From Streptomyces spinoverrucosus (lineage in GTDB: Bacteria > Actinomycetota > Actinomycetes > Streptomycetales > Streptomycetaceae), in the NCBI RefSeq assembly GCF_006539505.1, contig NZ_BJND01000038.1:43415-107414 (forward strand): DNA of 64,000 nucleotides. The letters are read 5' to 3'. Numbering within the stretch: the stretch's first letter is position 1; each line of letters begins with the position of its first letter. Under the pieces are notes generated by a model, which ran no database searches, was not told the origin of the DNA, and saw only the letters and a program-made list of their open reading frames with translations. Position numbers and translations under genes: made by a program. Shown piece by piece: positions 1 to 8,630 of the stretch.

Positions 1-432
1 GCCGGTGGAACCCGGCAGGTTGACGATCAGTGTCCGGTCCGCCACTCCGGCCAGGCCCCGGGAGAGCACCGCGGTGGGCACCTTGTCCCGGCCGTGAGCG
101 CGGATCGCCTCCGCGATGCCCGGCACCTCGCGGTCGAGCACCGCGCGCGTGGCCTCGGGGGTGCGGTCGGTGGGTGAGATGCCGGTGCCGCCCGTGGTGA
201 CGATGACGTCGTACCCGGCCTCCACCCCCGCCCGCAGCGCGGCCTGGACGGGGTCGCCGTCCGGGACGACCTGCGGGCCGTCGACGGTGAAGCCGAAGCC
301 CTTGAGGCCGTCGGCGATCAGCGGGCCGCCCTTGTCCTCGTAGACCCCGGCGGCGGCCCGGTTGGATGCGGTGATCACCAGCGCGCTGTACGGCGCGACC
401 AGCGCGCCGCCGAGCGCCGCGTCGAGAGTCAT
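1..432 (-). CDS. mogA: MogA/MoaB-type molybdopterin adenylyltransferase (3' end outside window)
   Basis: Cytoplasmic enzyme of molybdenum cofactor biosynthesis; the MogA/MoaB family adenylylates molybdopterin before MoeA inserts molybdate. Translating the minus strand from the ATG at 432 gives MTLDAALGGALVAPYSAL, then the family signatures TTGGTGISPTD and, near the edge, NLPGSTG. The last residues lie off the left edge. Its ATG overlaps the moaC stop codon (ATGA at 429-432), so the two are translationally coupled at the end of a galU-moeA-moaC-mogA run. MogA and MoaB paralogues cannot be separated confidently from this fragment. Confidence 0.88.
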   Translation of the reverse strand, partial: MTLDAALGGALVAPYSALVITASNRAAAGVYEDKGGPLIADGLKGFGFTVDGPQVVPDGDPVQAALRAGVEAGYDVIVTTGGTGISPTDRTPEATRAVLDREVPGIAEAIRAHGRDKVPTAVLSRGLAGVADRTLIVNLPGSTG

Positions 433-941
433 GCCCGGCTCCAGTCGCCCGACTTGCCGCCCGTCTTCTCCTCCACCCGTACGTCCGTGATGACCGCTCC
501 CTTGTCGACCGCCTTGACCATGTCGATCACGGTGAGCGCGGCGACGGAGACTGCGGTGAGAGCCTCCATCTCGACGCCCGTGCGGTCCGTCGTCTTCACC
601 GTGGCCAGGATCTGCACGGCGTCGTCCGCTACCGACAGATCCAGTGTCACACCCGACACCGACAACGGGTGGCACAGCGGGATCAGATCCGGGGTGCGCT
701 TGGCGCCCATGATCCCGGCGATCCGCGCGGTGGCGAGGGCGTCGCCCTTGGGGACCCCTGCGCCGCGCAGCAGCTCGATCACGCGGGGCGAGACGAGGAC
801 GCGTCCGCTCGCGCGTGCGGTGCGGGCGGTGACGTCCTTGCCGGACACGTCGACCATGCGGGCGGCGCCCGCGTCGTCGAGGTGCGTCAGTCGGTCCTGT
901 GCGGGGGATCCGGGGGTCTCCCCCCGGGAAGGCACGGTCAT
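429..941 (-). CDS. moaC: Cyclic pyranopterin monophosphate synthase MoaC
   Basis: MoaC converts the MoaA product into cyclic pyranopterin monophosphate, the first dedicated intermediate of molybdenum cofactor synthesis. The 170-residue protein has the usual family length. It shows MVDVSGKDVTARTA near the N-terminus, LIPLCHPL in the middle, and DMVKAVDKGAVI followed by a Gly-Lys-Ser-Gly stretch at the end, all conserved in MoaC. About the first 15 residues are a variable extension. It starts 83 nt after the moeA stop and overlaps mogA by four bases. No strong ribosome site is visible at 941, so a slightly later start is possible. Confidence 0.93.
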   Translation of the reverse strand: MTVPSRGETPGSPAQDRLTHLDDAGAARMVDVSGKDVTARTARASGRVLVSPRVIELLRGAGVPKGDALATARIAGIMGAKRTPDLIPLCHPLSVSGVTLDLSVADDAVQILATVKTTDRTGVEMEALTAVSVAALTVIDMVKAVDKGAVITDVRVEEKTGGKSGDWSRA

Positions 942-1024
942 GGTGTGGCGCTCCTGGTCCGGGCCCGTCGCGGTGCGGCGCGCGGGCCTGTTGTGCGCGA
1001 CACGGTACCGCCAACCTGGGGCGC

Positions 1025-2347
1025 TCAGCCGAGCAGGACCACCTCGACCTCGGCACCGGGCTCGACGCTCTCCACGTCCTCCGGTACGACGATCAGCGCG
1101 TCGGCGTGCGCCAGGGCGGCGACCAGATGGGATCCGGCCCCGCCGACCGGCGTCACCCGGCCGTCGGCGTAGCTGCCGCGCAGGAACTGCCTGCGTCCCT
1201 TCGGCGAGGTCAGCGGCTCGTCGGCGGTCAGGGTGGCGCGGGTGCGCGGACGGTGGACGTCCGTCAGCCCCATGAGGGTGCGGATCGCGGGGCGGACGAA
1301 CAGCTCGAAGGAGACGTACGACGACACCGGGTTGCCGGGGAGGGCCAGCAGGGGGGTGTGGTCGGGGCCGATGGAGCCGAAGCCCTGGGGCTTGCCGGGC
1401 TGCATGGCGATCTTGCGGAACTCGATGCCGCTGCCCGGCACGTCCTGGTCGCCGACGTGCGACAGGGCCTCCTTGACGACGTCGTACGCCCCGACGCTGA
1501 CGCCGCCCGTGGTGACCATCAGGTCGGCGCGCACGAGCTGGTCCTCGATGGTGGTGCGCAGGGTCTCGGCGTCGTCGGCGACGGCGCCCACCCGGTAGGC
1601 GATGGCGCCGGCGTCGCGGGCGGCCGCGGTGAGGGCGAAGCTGTTGGAGTCGTAGATCTGGCCGCGGCCCAGTTCCTCGCCGGGCTGGACGAGTTCGCTG
1701 CCGGTGGAAAGCACCACCACGCGCGGGCGGGGGCGTACGCGTACCGTGCCGCGGCCGATCGCGGCGAGCAGCGCGATCTGCGGCGGGCCGAGGACGGTGC
1801 CCGCTTCCAGGGCGCGATCACCGGCCTTGACGTCGCTGCCCTTCGCGCGTACGTGCGCGCGTGCCTCGGCCGGCCGGTGCACGCGCACCTGCCCGGAGGC
1901 GCCCTCGGGGCCGAGGCTGCGGGCCCGCATGCCGGTGACGGGGCCCTCTCCGAGGCCGCCGTCGGTCCACTCCACGGGCACCACGGTCTCGGCGCCGGGC
2001 GGCAGCGGGGCGCCGGTCATGATGCGGGCGGCCTGGCCGGGGCCCACGGTCCGCAGCTCGGCCTGGCCCGCCGCGACGTCCCCGACGACCTCCAGGACCG
2101 CCGGGAACTCCTCGCTCGCGCCCGCGACATCCGCGACCCGTACCGCGTACCCGTCCATGGAGCTGTTGTCGAACGGCGGCAGGGACACCGGCACCGTGAC
2201 GTCGTCGACCAGGAGGCAGCCCTGGGCGTCGAGCAGTTGCAGCTCGATGGGTTCGAGGGGGCGGACGGTGTCGAGGATGTCCTCCAGGTGTTCGTCCACC
2301 GACCACAGGTGGTCCTGGCCGGTGGCGCGGGGCGCGGCGGTGCTCAC
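1025..2347 (-). CDS. moeA: Molybdopterin molybdenumtransferase MoeA
   Basis: MoeA ligates molybdate to adenylylated molybdopterin to give active cofactor. Characteristic segments are PPFDNSSMDGYAVR near residue 60, TTGGVSVGAYDV in the MoCF-binding domain, and LPGNPVSSYVSFELFVRP before the C-terminal domain. The GTG at 2347 is the best start: it gives 440 residues, lies four bases after the galU stop, and GAGGAG sits just upstream within the galU end. The reading frame stays open to 2470, but that part overlaps galU and does not look like MoeA. Co-transcription with galU is inferred from spacing. Confidence 0.94.
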   Translation of the reverse strand: MSTAAPRATGQDHLWSVDEHLEDILDTVRPLEPIELQLLDAQGCLLVDDVTVPVSLPPFDNSSMDGYAVRVADVAGASEEFPAVLEVVGDVAAGQAELRTVGPGQAARIMTGAPLPPGAETVVPVEWTDGGLGEGPVTGMRARSLGPEGASGQVRVHRPAEARAHVRAKGSDVKAGDRALEAGTVLGPPQIALLAAIGRGTVRVRPRPRVVVLSTGSELVQPGEELGRGQIYDSNSFALTAAARDAGAIAYRVGAVADDAETLRTTIEDQLVRADLMVTTGGVSVGAYDVVKEALSHVGDQDVPGSGIEFRKIAMQPGKPQGFGSIGPDHTPLLALPGNPVSSYVSFELFVRPAIRTLMGLTDVHRPRTRATLTADEPLTSPKGRRQFLRGSYADGRVTPVGGAGSHLVAALAHADALIVVPEDVESVEPGAEVEVVLLG

Positions 2348-2351
2348 GTGG

Positions 2352-3266
2352 CTACATCTCCTCGGTGACGTAACTGCGAAGCCAGGTCCGGAACTCCGGG
2401 CCCAGGTCTTCACGTTCGCACGCGAGTCTGACAATGGCACGCAGGTAGTCGCCGCGGTCGCCGGTGTCATAGCGGCGGCCCTTGAAGACGACGCCGTGCA
2501 CCGGGCCGCCGACCTTCTCGTCGGCGGCGAGCTGCTGGAGGGCGTCGGTGATCTGGATCTCGCCGCCGCGGCCGGGCTCCGTCTTGCGCAGTATGTCGAA
2601 GATGCCCGGGTCGAGGACGTAGCGGCCGATGATGGCGTAGTTGGACGGGGCGTCGGCCGCGTCCGGCTTCTCGACCAGGTCGCTCACCTTGACGACGTCG
2701 CTGTCCTCGGTGGTCTCGACGGCCGCGCAGCCGTAGAGGTGGATCTGCTCGGGCGCCACCTCCATGAGCGCGATCACGCTGCCGCCGTGCTGCTCCTGCA
2801 CCTCGATCATGCGCTTGAGGAGCGGGTCGCGCGGGTCGATCAGGTCGTCACCGAGGAGCACCGCGAAGGGCTCGTCGCCGACATGGGGAGCCGCGCACAG
2901 GACGGCGTGACCCAGTCCCCTGGGGTCGCCCTGGCGCACGTAGTGCATGGTCGCGAGGTCGCTCGACTCCTGGACCTTGGCGAGCCGCTCGGCGTCGCCC
3001 TTCTTCTCCAGAGCCGACTCGAGCTCATAGTTGCGGTCGAAGTGGTCCTCAAGGGGGCGCTTGTTGCGACCTGTGATCATGAGGACGTCGTCGAGACCGG
3101 CCGAGACGGCCTCCTCGACCACGTACTGGATCGCGGGCTTGTCCACGACCGGCAGCATCTCCTTGGGAGTGGCTTTGGTGGCCGGCAGGAACCGGGTGCC
3201 GAGGCCTGCTGCGGGAATGACAGCCTTGTTGATCCGTGGTTGCGCCTGAGTCATGCCCGCAACCAT
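2352..3266 (-). CDS. galU: UTP--glucose-1-phosphate uridylyltransferase
   Basis: GalU makes UDP-glucose, the sugar donor for cell-envelope polymers and trehalose. The nucleotidyltransferase signature GLGTRFLPATKATPKEMLPV follows immediately after AVIPAA at the N-terminus, and FAVLLGDDLID carries the metal-binding aspartates. Length (304 residues) fits bacterial GalU. The start at 3266 has a weak AAAGG upstream; an ATG at 3254 is the alternative. It is the first gene of the leftward galU-moeA-moaC-mogA run. A near-perfect palindrome lies at 3310-3321 between it and the divergent cyclo-ligase gene. Confidence 0.94.
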   Translation of the reverse strand: MVAGMTQAQPRINKAVIPAAGLGTRFLPATKATPKEMLPVVDKPAIQYVVEEAVSAGLDDVLMITGRNKRPLEDHFDRNYELESALEKKGDAERLAKVQESSDLATMHYVRQGDPRGLGHAVLCAAPHVGDEPFAVLLGDDLIDPRDPLLKRMIEVQEQHGGSVIALMEVAPEQIHLYGCAAVETTEDSDVVKVSDLVEKPDAADAPSNYAIIGRYVLDPGIFDILRKTEPGRGGEIQITDALQQLAADEKVGGPVHGVVFKGRRYDTGDRGDYLRAIVRLACEREDLGPEFRTWLRSYVTEEM

Positions 3267-3309
3267 ATCCGGTGCCTTTGTGGGGATTCCTCGGCTCCGG
3301 TCAGTACAC

Positions 3310-3321
3310 GCTCATATGAGC
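3310..3321. promoter_or_regulatory. 12-bp palindrome in the divergent galU / cyclo-ligase promoter region
   Basis: GCTCATATGAGC is a perfect 12-bp dyad; flanking CAC and GTG nearly extend it. It lies 44 bases before galU and 28 bases before the cyclo-ligase ATG. Position and symmetry suggest an operator, but I recognise no family. Confidence 0.35.
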
Positions 3322-3348
3322 ATGTGAATTACAGTACGGGAGCGACGG

Positions 3349-3975
3349 ATGGGTCACCTCGGACGCACGGGCGAGCCTGACAAGCGCACATTGCGGCGAG
3401 AACTCCTCGCGGTGAGAAACAGGTTGCCCGCAGATGACATGCAGGCAGCCGCGGCCGCATTCGCCGAGCACGCGCTCGAACTGCGCGAGCTGGCGCACGC
3501 GCGCACCGTGGCGGCGTACGTATCCGTGGGCAGCGAGCCCGGCACGCTCGCGCTGCTCGACGCGCTGCACGCGCGCGGGGTACGCGTCCTGCTTCCGGTG
3601 CTTCTGCCCGACAACGACCTCGACTGGGGCATCTACTCCGGGAGGGACTCCCTTGGGCGCGTCCAACACGCCGGGAAGATGCCCCTTTTGGAGCCCGTCG
3701 GCGAGCGGCTCGGCCCGGACGCCGTGACCGGCGCCGACGCCGTGCTGCTGCCCGGGCTCGCGGTCGACGCGCGCGGGATGCGGCTGGGGCGCGGCGGAGG
3801 GTCGTACGACCGGGTGCTGGCGCGTCTGGAGCGCGCGGGCGCCCGTCCCGCGCTGGTGGTGCTGCTGTACGACACGGAGGTCGTCGCGCGCGTCCCGGCC
3901 GAGCCGCACGACCGGCCGGTGCACGCGGTGGTGACGCCGTCGGGAGTGCGCCGCTTCCAGGGCTCCGGGATGTGA
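3349..3975 (+). CDS. 5-formyltetrahydrofolate cyclo-ligase
   Basis: ATP-dependent enzyme that recycles 5-formyl-THF to 5,10-methenyl-THF in one-carbon metabolism. The N-terminal DKRTLRRELLAVRNRL and the C-terminal GRGGGSYDRVLARL loop are diagnostic of the MTHFS family, and 208 residues is the normal size. A GGGAG ribosome site precedes the ATG. It is transcribed away from galU, the order also recalled from Mycobacterium (Rv0992c-Rv0993). A perfect hairpin follows 12 bases after the stop. Confidence 0.93.
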   Translation: MGHLGRTGEPDKRTLRRELLAVRNRLPADDMQAAAAAFAEHALELRELAHARTVAAYVSVGSEPGTLALLDALHARGVRVLLPVLLPDNDLDWGIYSGRDSLGRVQHAGKMPLLEPVGERLGPDAVTGADAVLLPGLAVDARGMRLGRGGGSYDRVLARLERAGARPALVVLLYDTEVVARVPAEPHDRPVHAVVTPSGVRRFQGSGM

Positions 3976-3987
3976 GGCCCGTCAGGC

Positions 3988-4023
3988 GAAAGGGCCCTCC
4001 ACGCGCGCGTGGAGGGCCCTTTC
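3988..4023. terminator. Bidirectional hairpin terminator
   Basis: Perfect inverted repeat with 18-base halves (GAAAGGGCCCTCCACGCG and its complement, no spare loop) between two convergent genes: the cyclo-ligase ending at 3975 and the acylase ending at 4046. A-rich and T-rich ends on opposite sides suit termination in both directions. Confidence 0.85.
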
Positions 4024-4045
4024 GGGTTGTTCGCCGTCAGTCGGG

Positions 4046-6847
4046 TCAGGGCTTCAGGACCAGGGTGTCGCTCGTGCCCTTGTCGACCGCCTGCTTGGTG
4101 AACGACCAGTCCAGCAGCTCGCCCTTGGCCCACTTGTTGGTCTGGTCGGTGTAGTGGGAGCTGTAGGCGTGCCCGGAGGCGCCGGTGAGGTTGATCCACC
4201 TCGACTTGTCGAAGTCGTCGAGGTTGACCACCATTCGCATCGACGGCACCCACACGACGCCGTAGCCCCCGGCGGCGTTCCAGCCGGTCGCGTTGACCGT
4301 CGCCTCGCCGCCGCTGAGCTCCCAGGGGCCGCGGTTGAGGACGTACTGCAGGAAGCCGGGGCCGTCGGTGCCGAGGGTCTGGTTCTTCAGGAACAGGCGG
4401 TGCAGCCGGCCCCAGCTCCAGGTGTCGATGTCCTTGCCGAGCTTGGCGGTCAGCTCCCAGCGGGCGTCGATCATGGCGCGCTTGAACAGCTCGTCGCGGT
4501 TGTCGGCGGAGGGGCGGGTGCCCGACTTGGGGGTCGTCCACCAGTCGCTGTTCTCGTCGTCCATGAGGCTGCGCACCACCTCGAACCAGCGGTCGCCGCC
4601 GTCCGGCTGGGCCTGGTCCGCGTCGCGCTGGCCGCACTCGCGCACCCGCCGGTCCTCGTCCACCGGGCCGGTGGTGTTGACCGGCTCGACCCACAGGCAC
4701 TGGCCCCTGACGCGCAGCTCCTTGGGCAGCTTGTTGCCGAACGCCAGCTTGAGGATGTTGCGCCAGACCGAGTTGAAGTAGGCGGCGGCCGCCGAGTCGG
4801 CGTCCTGGGTGTAGTCCCAGCCCTCCAGGAGCTTCTGCGCGTCGCGTACGTCCTTGTCGCCGACGTCGATCTTCAGCAGCTGGGGGACGAGCAGCTTGGC
4901 GATCTCGCTGCTGCTGTCCAGCTGCATCTGCCGCATGTCCTCGGTGGAGATCTTGCCGCCGCCCTTGATCTTCGACTCGATCAGGTCGGTGATCCGCTGA
5001 CTGCGGGTGCCGTAGCCCCAGTCCGTGGTCAGCGTGTACGGGTAGTCCGTGCCGACGACGGCCTGGTTGGCGGTGACGATGTAGCCGCGCTGAGGGTCGT
5101 ACTCGTAGGGCAGCTCGTCCTGCTCGATGTAGCCGGTCCAGCGGTACTTGGAGTCCCAGCCCGGCGCCGGGACGGAGCCGTCGTGGTCCTTCGCGCGCGT
5201 GGGGATCTTTCCGGGCAGCGTGTAGCCGATGTGGTTCTCGGTGTCGGCGTAGACGAGGTTCTGCGAGGGCACGTCGAACAGGGCTGCCGCGGCGCGGAAG
5301 TCCTCCCAGTCGGCCGCCTTGTTCATCGCGAAGACGGCCTCCATGGTGGTGCCCGGTTCCAGCGCGGTCCAGCGCAGGGCGATGCCGTAGCCGTCGCCGC
5401 GGTCGGGGGCGGCGGTGTCGACGGTGGCCTTCCTGCCGACCTTCACGAGCTCGCTGCTGCGGTCGGACAGCAGGGGCCCGTTGTTGGTCTCCCGGACCAC
5501 GATCTTCTTTGACGCGCCGCCGGCGACCTTGATGGTCTCCTCGTACGTCGTGAAGGGCTTCACCTTGCCGTCGTAGAGATAGCCGTCGCCGGTGAGCTTC
5601 TCCAGATACAGGTCGGTGACGTCGACGCCGGAGTTGGTCATGCCCCAGGAAATGTCCTGGTTGTGACCGATAATCACACCGGGCATGCCCGCAAAGGTGT
5701 AGCCGGAGACGTCGTACTGGCACTTGCTGGAGACCGTGCGGCAGTGCAGGCCCATCTGGTACCAGACGGACGGCAGCGAGGCCGACAGGTGCGGGTCGTT
5801 GGCCAGCAGCGGCTTGCCGGTGATGGTGTGTTCGCCGCCGACCACCCACGAGTTGGAGCCGATGCCGTTGCCGTTCACGCCGACGGCCTCGGGCAGGTCC
5901 TCCAGCTCGTCGTAGAGGCCCGAGAGCTGGGTCTGGAGCGCCGAGGAGCCGGTGGACGAGGACGTGCCCGTAGAGGTGCCTGTGGACGTCCCTGTGCCGC
6001 CTGTGGAACCGCCGCTCGTGCCGTCCGTGGACGTGCCGCTCTCGCCGTCCGATGAGGCGCCGCCGTCGAACGTCTGGGTGAGTTCGTCGAACTGGCCCTG
6101 CTGGACGATGACCTGGTTCCGGTCGTACGGGTAGCGCGGGTACAGGTCGCCGATCTGCTTGGGGCCGAGGCGGCTGGTCATCAGGGCGCGGTCGATCTCG
6201 TCCTGCATGTTGCCGCGCAGGTCCCAGGCCATCGCCTTCAGCCACGCCACCGAGTCGACCGGGGTCCACTTCTCGGGCTTGTAGTCGTTGCTGAAGCCGA
6301 GCGCCGCGTACTCCACGGAGATGTCCTCGGCGCCCTTGCCGTCCAGGTAGGCGTTGACTCCCTTGGTGTACGCCTGGAGGTACTTCTTGGAGGCGGCGGA
6401 CAGCTTGGTGTCGTATTCCTCCTGCGCGATGCGCCGCCAGCCCAGCGTGCGCAGGAACTCGTCGTTGTCGACCTGGCCCTTGCCGAACATCTCCGACAGG
6501 CGCCCGGCGGTCATGTGCCGGCGGACGTCCATCTCGTAGAACCGGTCCTGCGCCTGGACGTAGCCCTGAGCCATGAACAGGTCCTCGTCGGAGGAGGCGT
6601 AGACCTGCGGTATGCCGTAGCCGTCCCGCTTGACGTCGACGGGTGCGGTCAGGCCGGGCAGCGTGATCGAACCCTTGGTCTGCGGGAAGGAGGCACGCAC
6701 CGTACTGATGGACCAGTACGCCCCACAGGCGGCGCCACCGACGATGGCCAGCACCAGCACGAGCACGATAAGTCGGGCTTTGCGCCCCTTCTTCCTGCCG
6801 GACTTGCCGGGCTGCTGACCCGTTGAGGCGGTGGTATTGGGGGGCAT
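4046..6847 (-). CDS. Secreted/membrane-anchored penicillin acylase family protein (Ntn hydrolase)
   Basis: Member of the penicillin acylase/acyl-homoserine lactone acylase family, which hydrolyses amide bonds after autocatalytic splitting into two chains. The 933-residue protein has a Lys/Arg-rich start and one hydrophobic segment (about residues 25-48), so it is exported or anchored outside the membrane. LFMAQGYVQAQDRFYEMD near residue 90 is a family hallmark. GIGSNSWVV at 328-336 contains the expected Gly-Ser processing site, making Ser331 the probable nucleophile. Between them, residues 263-302 are a Ser/Thr/Gly repeat, apparently a surface loop in the linker removed on maturation. Substrate is unknown; quorum quenching and beta-lactam cleavage are both unproven here. 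Confidence 0.88.
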   Translation of the reverse strand: MPPNTTASTGQQPGKSGRKKGRKARLIVLVLVLAIVGGAACGAYWSISTVRASFPQTKGSITLPGLTAPVDVKRDGYGIPQVYASSDEDLFMAQGYVQAQDRFYEMDVRRHMTAGRLSEMFGKGQVDNDEFLRTLGWRRIAQEEYDTKLSAASKKYLQAYTKGVNAYLDGKGAEDISVEYAALGFSNDYKPEKWTPVDSVAWLKAMAWDLRGNMQDEIDRALMTSRLGPKQIGDLYPRYPYDRNQVIVQQGQFDELTQTFDGGASSDGESGTSTDGTSGGSTGGTGTSTGTSTGTSSSTGSSALQTQLSGLYDELEDLPEAVGVNGNGIGSNSWVVGGEHTITGKPLLANDPHLSASLPSVWYQMGLHCRTVSSKCQYDVSGYTFAGMPGVIIGHNQDISWGMTNSGVDVTDLYLEKLTGDGYLYDGKVKPFTTYEETIKVAGGASKKIVVRETNNGPLLSDRSSELVKVGRKATVDTAAPDRGDGYGIALRWTALEPGTTMEAVFAMNKAADWEDFRAAAALFDVPSQNLVYADTENHIGYTLPGKIPTRAKDHDGSVPAPGWDSKYRWTGYIEQDELPYEYDPQRGYIVTANQAVVGTDYPYTLTTDWGYGTRSQRITDLIESKIKGGGKISTEDMRQMQLDSSSEIAKLLVPQLLKIDVGDKDVRDAQKLLEGWDYTQDADSAAAAYFNSVWRNILKLAFGNKLPKELRVRGQCLWVEPVNTTGPVDEDRRVRECGQRDADQAQPDGGDRWFEVVRSLMDDENSDWWTTPKSGTRPSADNRDELFKRAMIDARWELTAKLGKDIDTWSWGRLHRLFLKNQTLGTDGPGFLQYVLNRGPWELSGGEATVNATGWNAAGGYGVVWVPSMRMVVNLDDFDKSRWINLTGASGHAYSSHYTDQTNKWAKGELLDWSFTKQAVDKGTSDTLVLKP

Positions 6848-7029
6848 CGCTGTCCTTGCTGTCCTAACGCGAGCGGCAGGCGGTACTGGAGTGCTGGAGC
6901 AACCATAGGCGCAGGGCCCGGTGCGACTTGACGCGGAGTGGTGAACCAGCGCGGACTGACGTTCGATCTTGCCCGGGCGAATGTCAAGAAATCGTCAAGA
7001 GTTAGGTAAGGTAACGAAGTAACTGCATC

Positions 7030-7063
7030 AGGAAGGTCACCAGGAAAGGTCACCAGGAAAGGG
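7030..7063 (+). repeat. Short tandem repeat of ribosome-binding-like units
   Basis: Three consecutive GGAAAGGTCACCA-type 13-bp units (the first lacks one A and the third is partial) end nine bases before the antiporter start. Each unit contains a GGAA(A)GG purine core resembling a Shine-Dalgarno sequence. Confidence 0.75.
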
Positions 7064-7071
7064 AACGGCCG

Positions 7072-8568
7072 CTGAGTATCCACGACCTCAATGAACTTCT
7101 GCTCGTCTGCTCGCTCGTCCTGCTCGTCGCCGTGGCCGCGGTCCGGATCTCCTCGCGCAGCGGGCTCCCCAGCCTGCTCGTCTACCTGGGCATCGGCGTC
7201 CTCATGGGCCAGGACGGGATCGGCGGCATCCGCTTCGACAACGCCGAGCTGACCCAGGTCATCGGGTACGCCGCCCTGGTCGTGATCCTGGCCGAGGGTG
7301 GTCTTGGCACGAAGTGGAAGGAGATCAAGCCCGCCCTGCCCGCCGCCACGGCGCTGGCGCTGGCCGGGGTCGCGGTGAGCGTCGGGGTTACCGCGACGGC
7401 GGCGCACCACCTGGTCGGGCTGGAGTGGCGGCAGGCGCTCATCATCGGTGCGGTCGTCTCCTCCACGGACGCGGCGGCGGTCTTCTCCGTGCTGCGGAAG
7501 ATTCCCCTGCCCGCGCGCGTGACGGGCACGCTGGAGGCCGAGTCCGGCTTCAACGACGCACCCGTGGTCATCCTGGTCGTCTCGTTCTCCATGGCCGGAC
7601 CGTTCGAGCACTGGTCCGTGCTGGTCGGCAAGATCCTGCTGGAGCTCGCCATTGGTGCCGCCATCGGCATCGCCGTGGGCTGGCTGGGCTCGTGGGGGCT
7701 GCGGCACGTGGCCCTGCCCGCGTCCGGCCTCTATCCGATCGCCGTGATGGCGATCGCGGTCACCGCGTACGCGGCGGGCGCGCTGGCGCACGGCAGCGGC
7801 TTCCTCGCCGTCTACCTCGCCTCGATGGTGATGGGCAACGCGCGCCTGCCGCACTGGCCCGCCACGCGCGGGTTCGCCGAGGGAGTCGGCTGGATCGCCC
7901 AGATCGGCATGTTCGTCCTGCTCGGCCTGCTGGTCACCCCGCACGAGCTGGGCGTCGACATCCTGCCCGCGCTGGTCATCGGGCTGGTGCTGACCATGGT
8001 GGCGCGCCCGCTCAGCGTCGTGGTGTGTCTGCTGCCGTTCCGGGTGCCCTGGCAGGAGCAGGCGCTGATGTCCTGGGCCGGGCTGCGCGGCGCCGTGCCC
8101 ATCATCCTGGCGACCATCCCCATGGTGAGCGGGGTGGAAGGCAGCCGTCACATCTTCAACATCGTCTTCGTACTGGTTGTCGTCTACACCCTCCTCCAGG
8201 GTCCGACCCTGCCGTGGCTCGCCCGCCTGCTGCGCCTGGGCGACGGCACCGAGGCCGCCGACCTCGGCATCGAGTCGGCACCCCTGGAGCAGCTGCGCGG
8301 GCATCTGCTGTCCGTCAGCATCCCGCGCGAGTCGAAGATGCACGGCGTCGAGATCAACGAGCTGCGGCTGCCCGCCGGGGCCGCGGTCACCCTCGTCGTC
8401 CGCAAGGGCACCTCGTTCGTGCCGCTGCCCACGACCGTGCTGCAGCGGGGCGACGAACTGCTCGTCGTCGCCACGGACCCGGTGCGGGACGCCGCCGAGC
8501 GGCGGCTGCGGGCGGTCGGGCGCGGGGGCAAGCTGGCCGGGTGGCTGGGGACGAACGGATCGACCTAG
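7072..8568 (+). CDS. Potassium/proton antiporter (CPA1 family, NhaP/CvrA-like)
   Basis: Inner-membrane cation/proton exchanger, probably K+/H+ by its regulatory tail. About a dozen hydrophobic segments follow the N-terminal LLLVCSLVLLVAVAAVRISS; the conserved core includes SSTDAAAVFSVLR and ESGFNDAPVV, the ion-binding aspartate motifs of CPA antiporters. The C-terminal 90 residues (from PLEQLRGHLLSVSI) form a TrkA-C-like domain. An annotated GTG at 7132 would cut the first membrane helix. The frame is open back to a stop at 7012 with no ATG/GTG/TTG in between, so the CTG at 7072 (after AGGAAAGGG) is the likely start, giving 498 residues. Confidence 0.87.
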   Translation: MSIHDLNELLLVCSLVLLVAVAAVRISSRSGLPSLLVYLGIGVLMGQDGIGGIRFDNAELTQVIGYAALVVILAEGGLGTKWKEIKPALPAATALALAGVAVSVGVTATAAHHLVGLEWRQALIIGAVVSSTDAAAVFSVLRKIPLPARVTGTLEAESGFNDAPVVILVVSFSMAGPFEHWSVLVGKILLELAIGAAIGIAVGWLGSWGLRHVALPASGLYPIAVMAIAVTAYAAGALAHGSGFLAVYLASMVMGNARLPHWPATRGFAEGVGWIAQIGMFVLLGLLVTPHELGVDILPALVIGLVLTMVARPLSVVVCLLPFRVPWQEQALMSWAGLRGAVPIILATIPMVSGVEGSRHIFNIVFVLVVVYTLLQGPTLPWLARLLRLGDGTEAADLGIESAPLEQLRGHLLSVSIPRESKMHGVEINELRLPAGAAVTLVVRKGTSFVPLPTTVLQRGDELLVVATDPVRDAAERRLRAVGRGGKLAGWLGTNGST

Positions 8569-8630
8569 TCGCAGGTATCGGCGTAATCGCAGGTATCGAT
8601 CAAATCGCAGGCATCGAGCAAATCGCAGGT
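8569..8630 (+). repeat. 18-bp direct repeat, 3.4 copies, after the antiporter stop
   Basis: Units at 8569-8586, 8587-8604 and 8605-8622 begin TCGCAGGTATCG or TCGCAGGCATCG, with a partial fourth copy. The array starts at the base after the stop codon and lies in the 5' region of the MFS gene. Confidence 0.8.

Noticed and set aside
454..3380. Long plus-strand open frames opposite moaC, moeA and galU (up to 558 codons)
   Set aside because: They are antisense shadows caused by GC-rich third positions; they are Arg/Ala/Gly-rich, lack domains, and lie opposite well-conserved genes.
3633..6269. 878-codon minus frame through the acylase gene
   Set aside because: Shadow in another frame of the same strand; almost only Arg, Gly, Pro and His, no family match.
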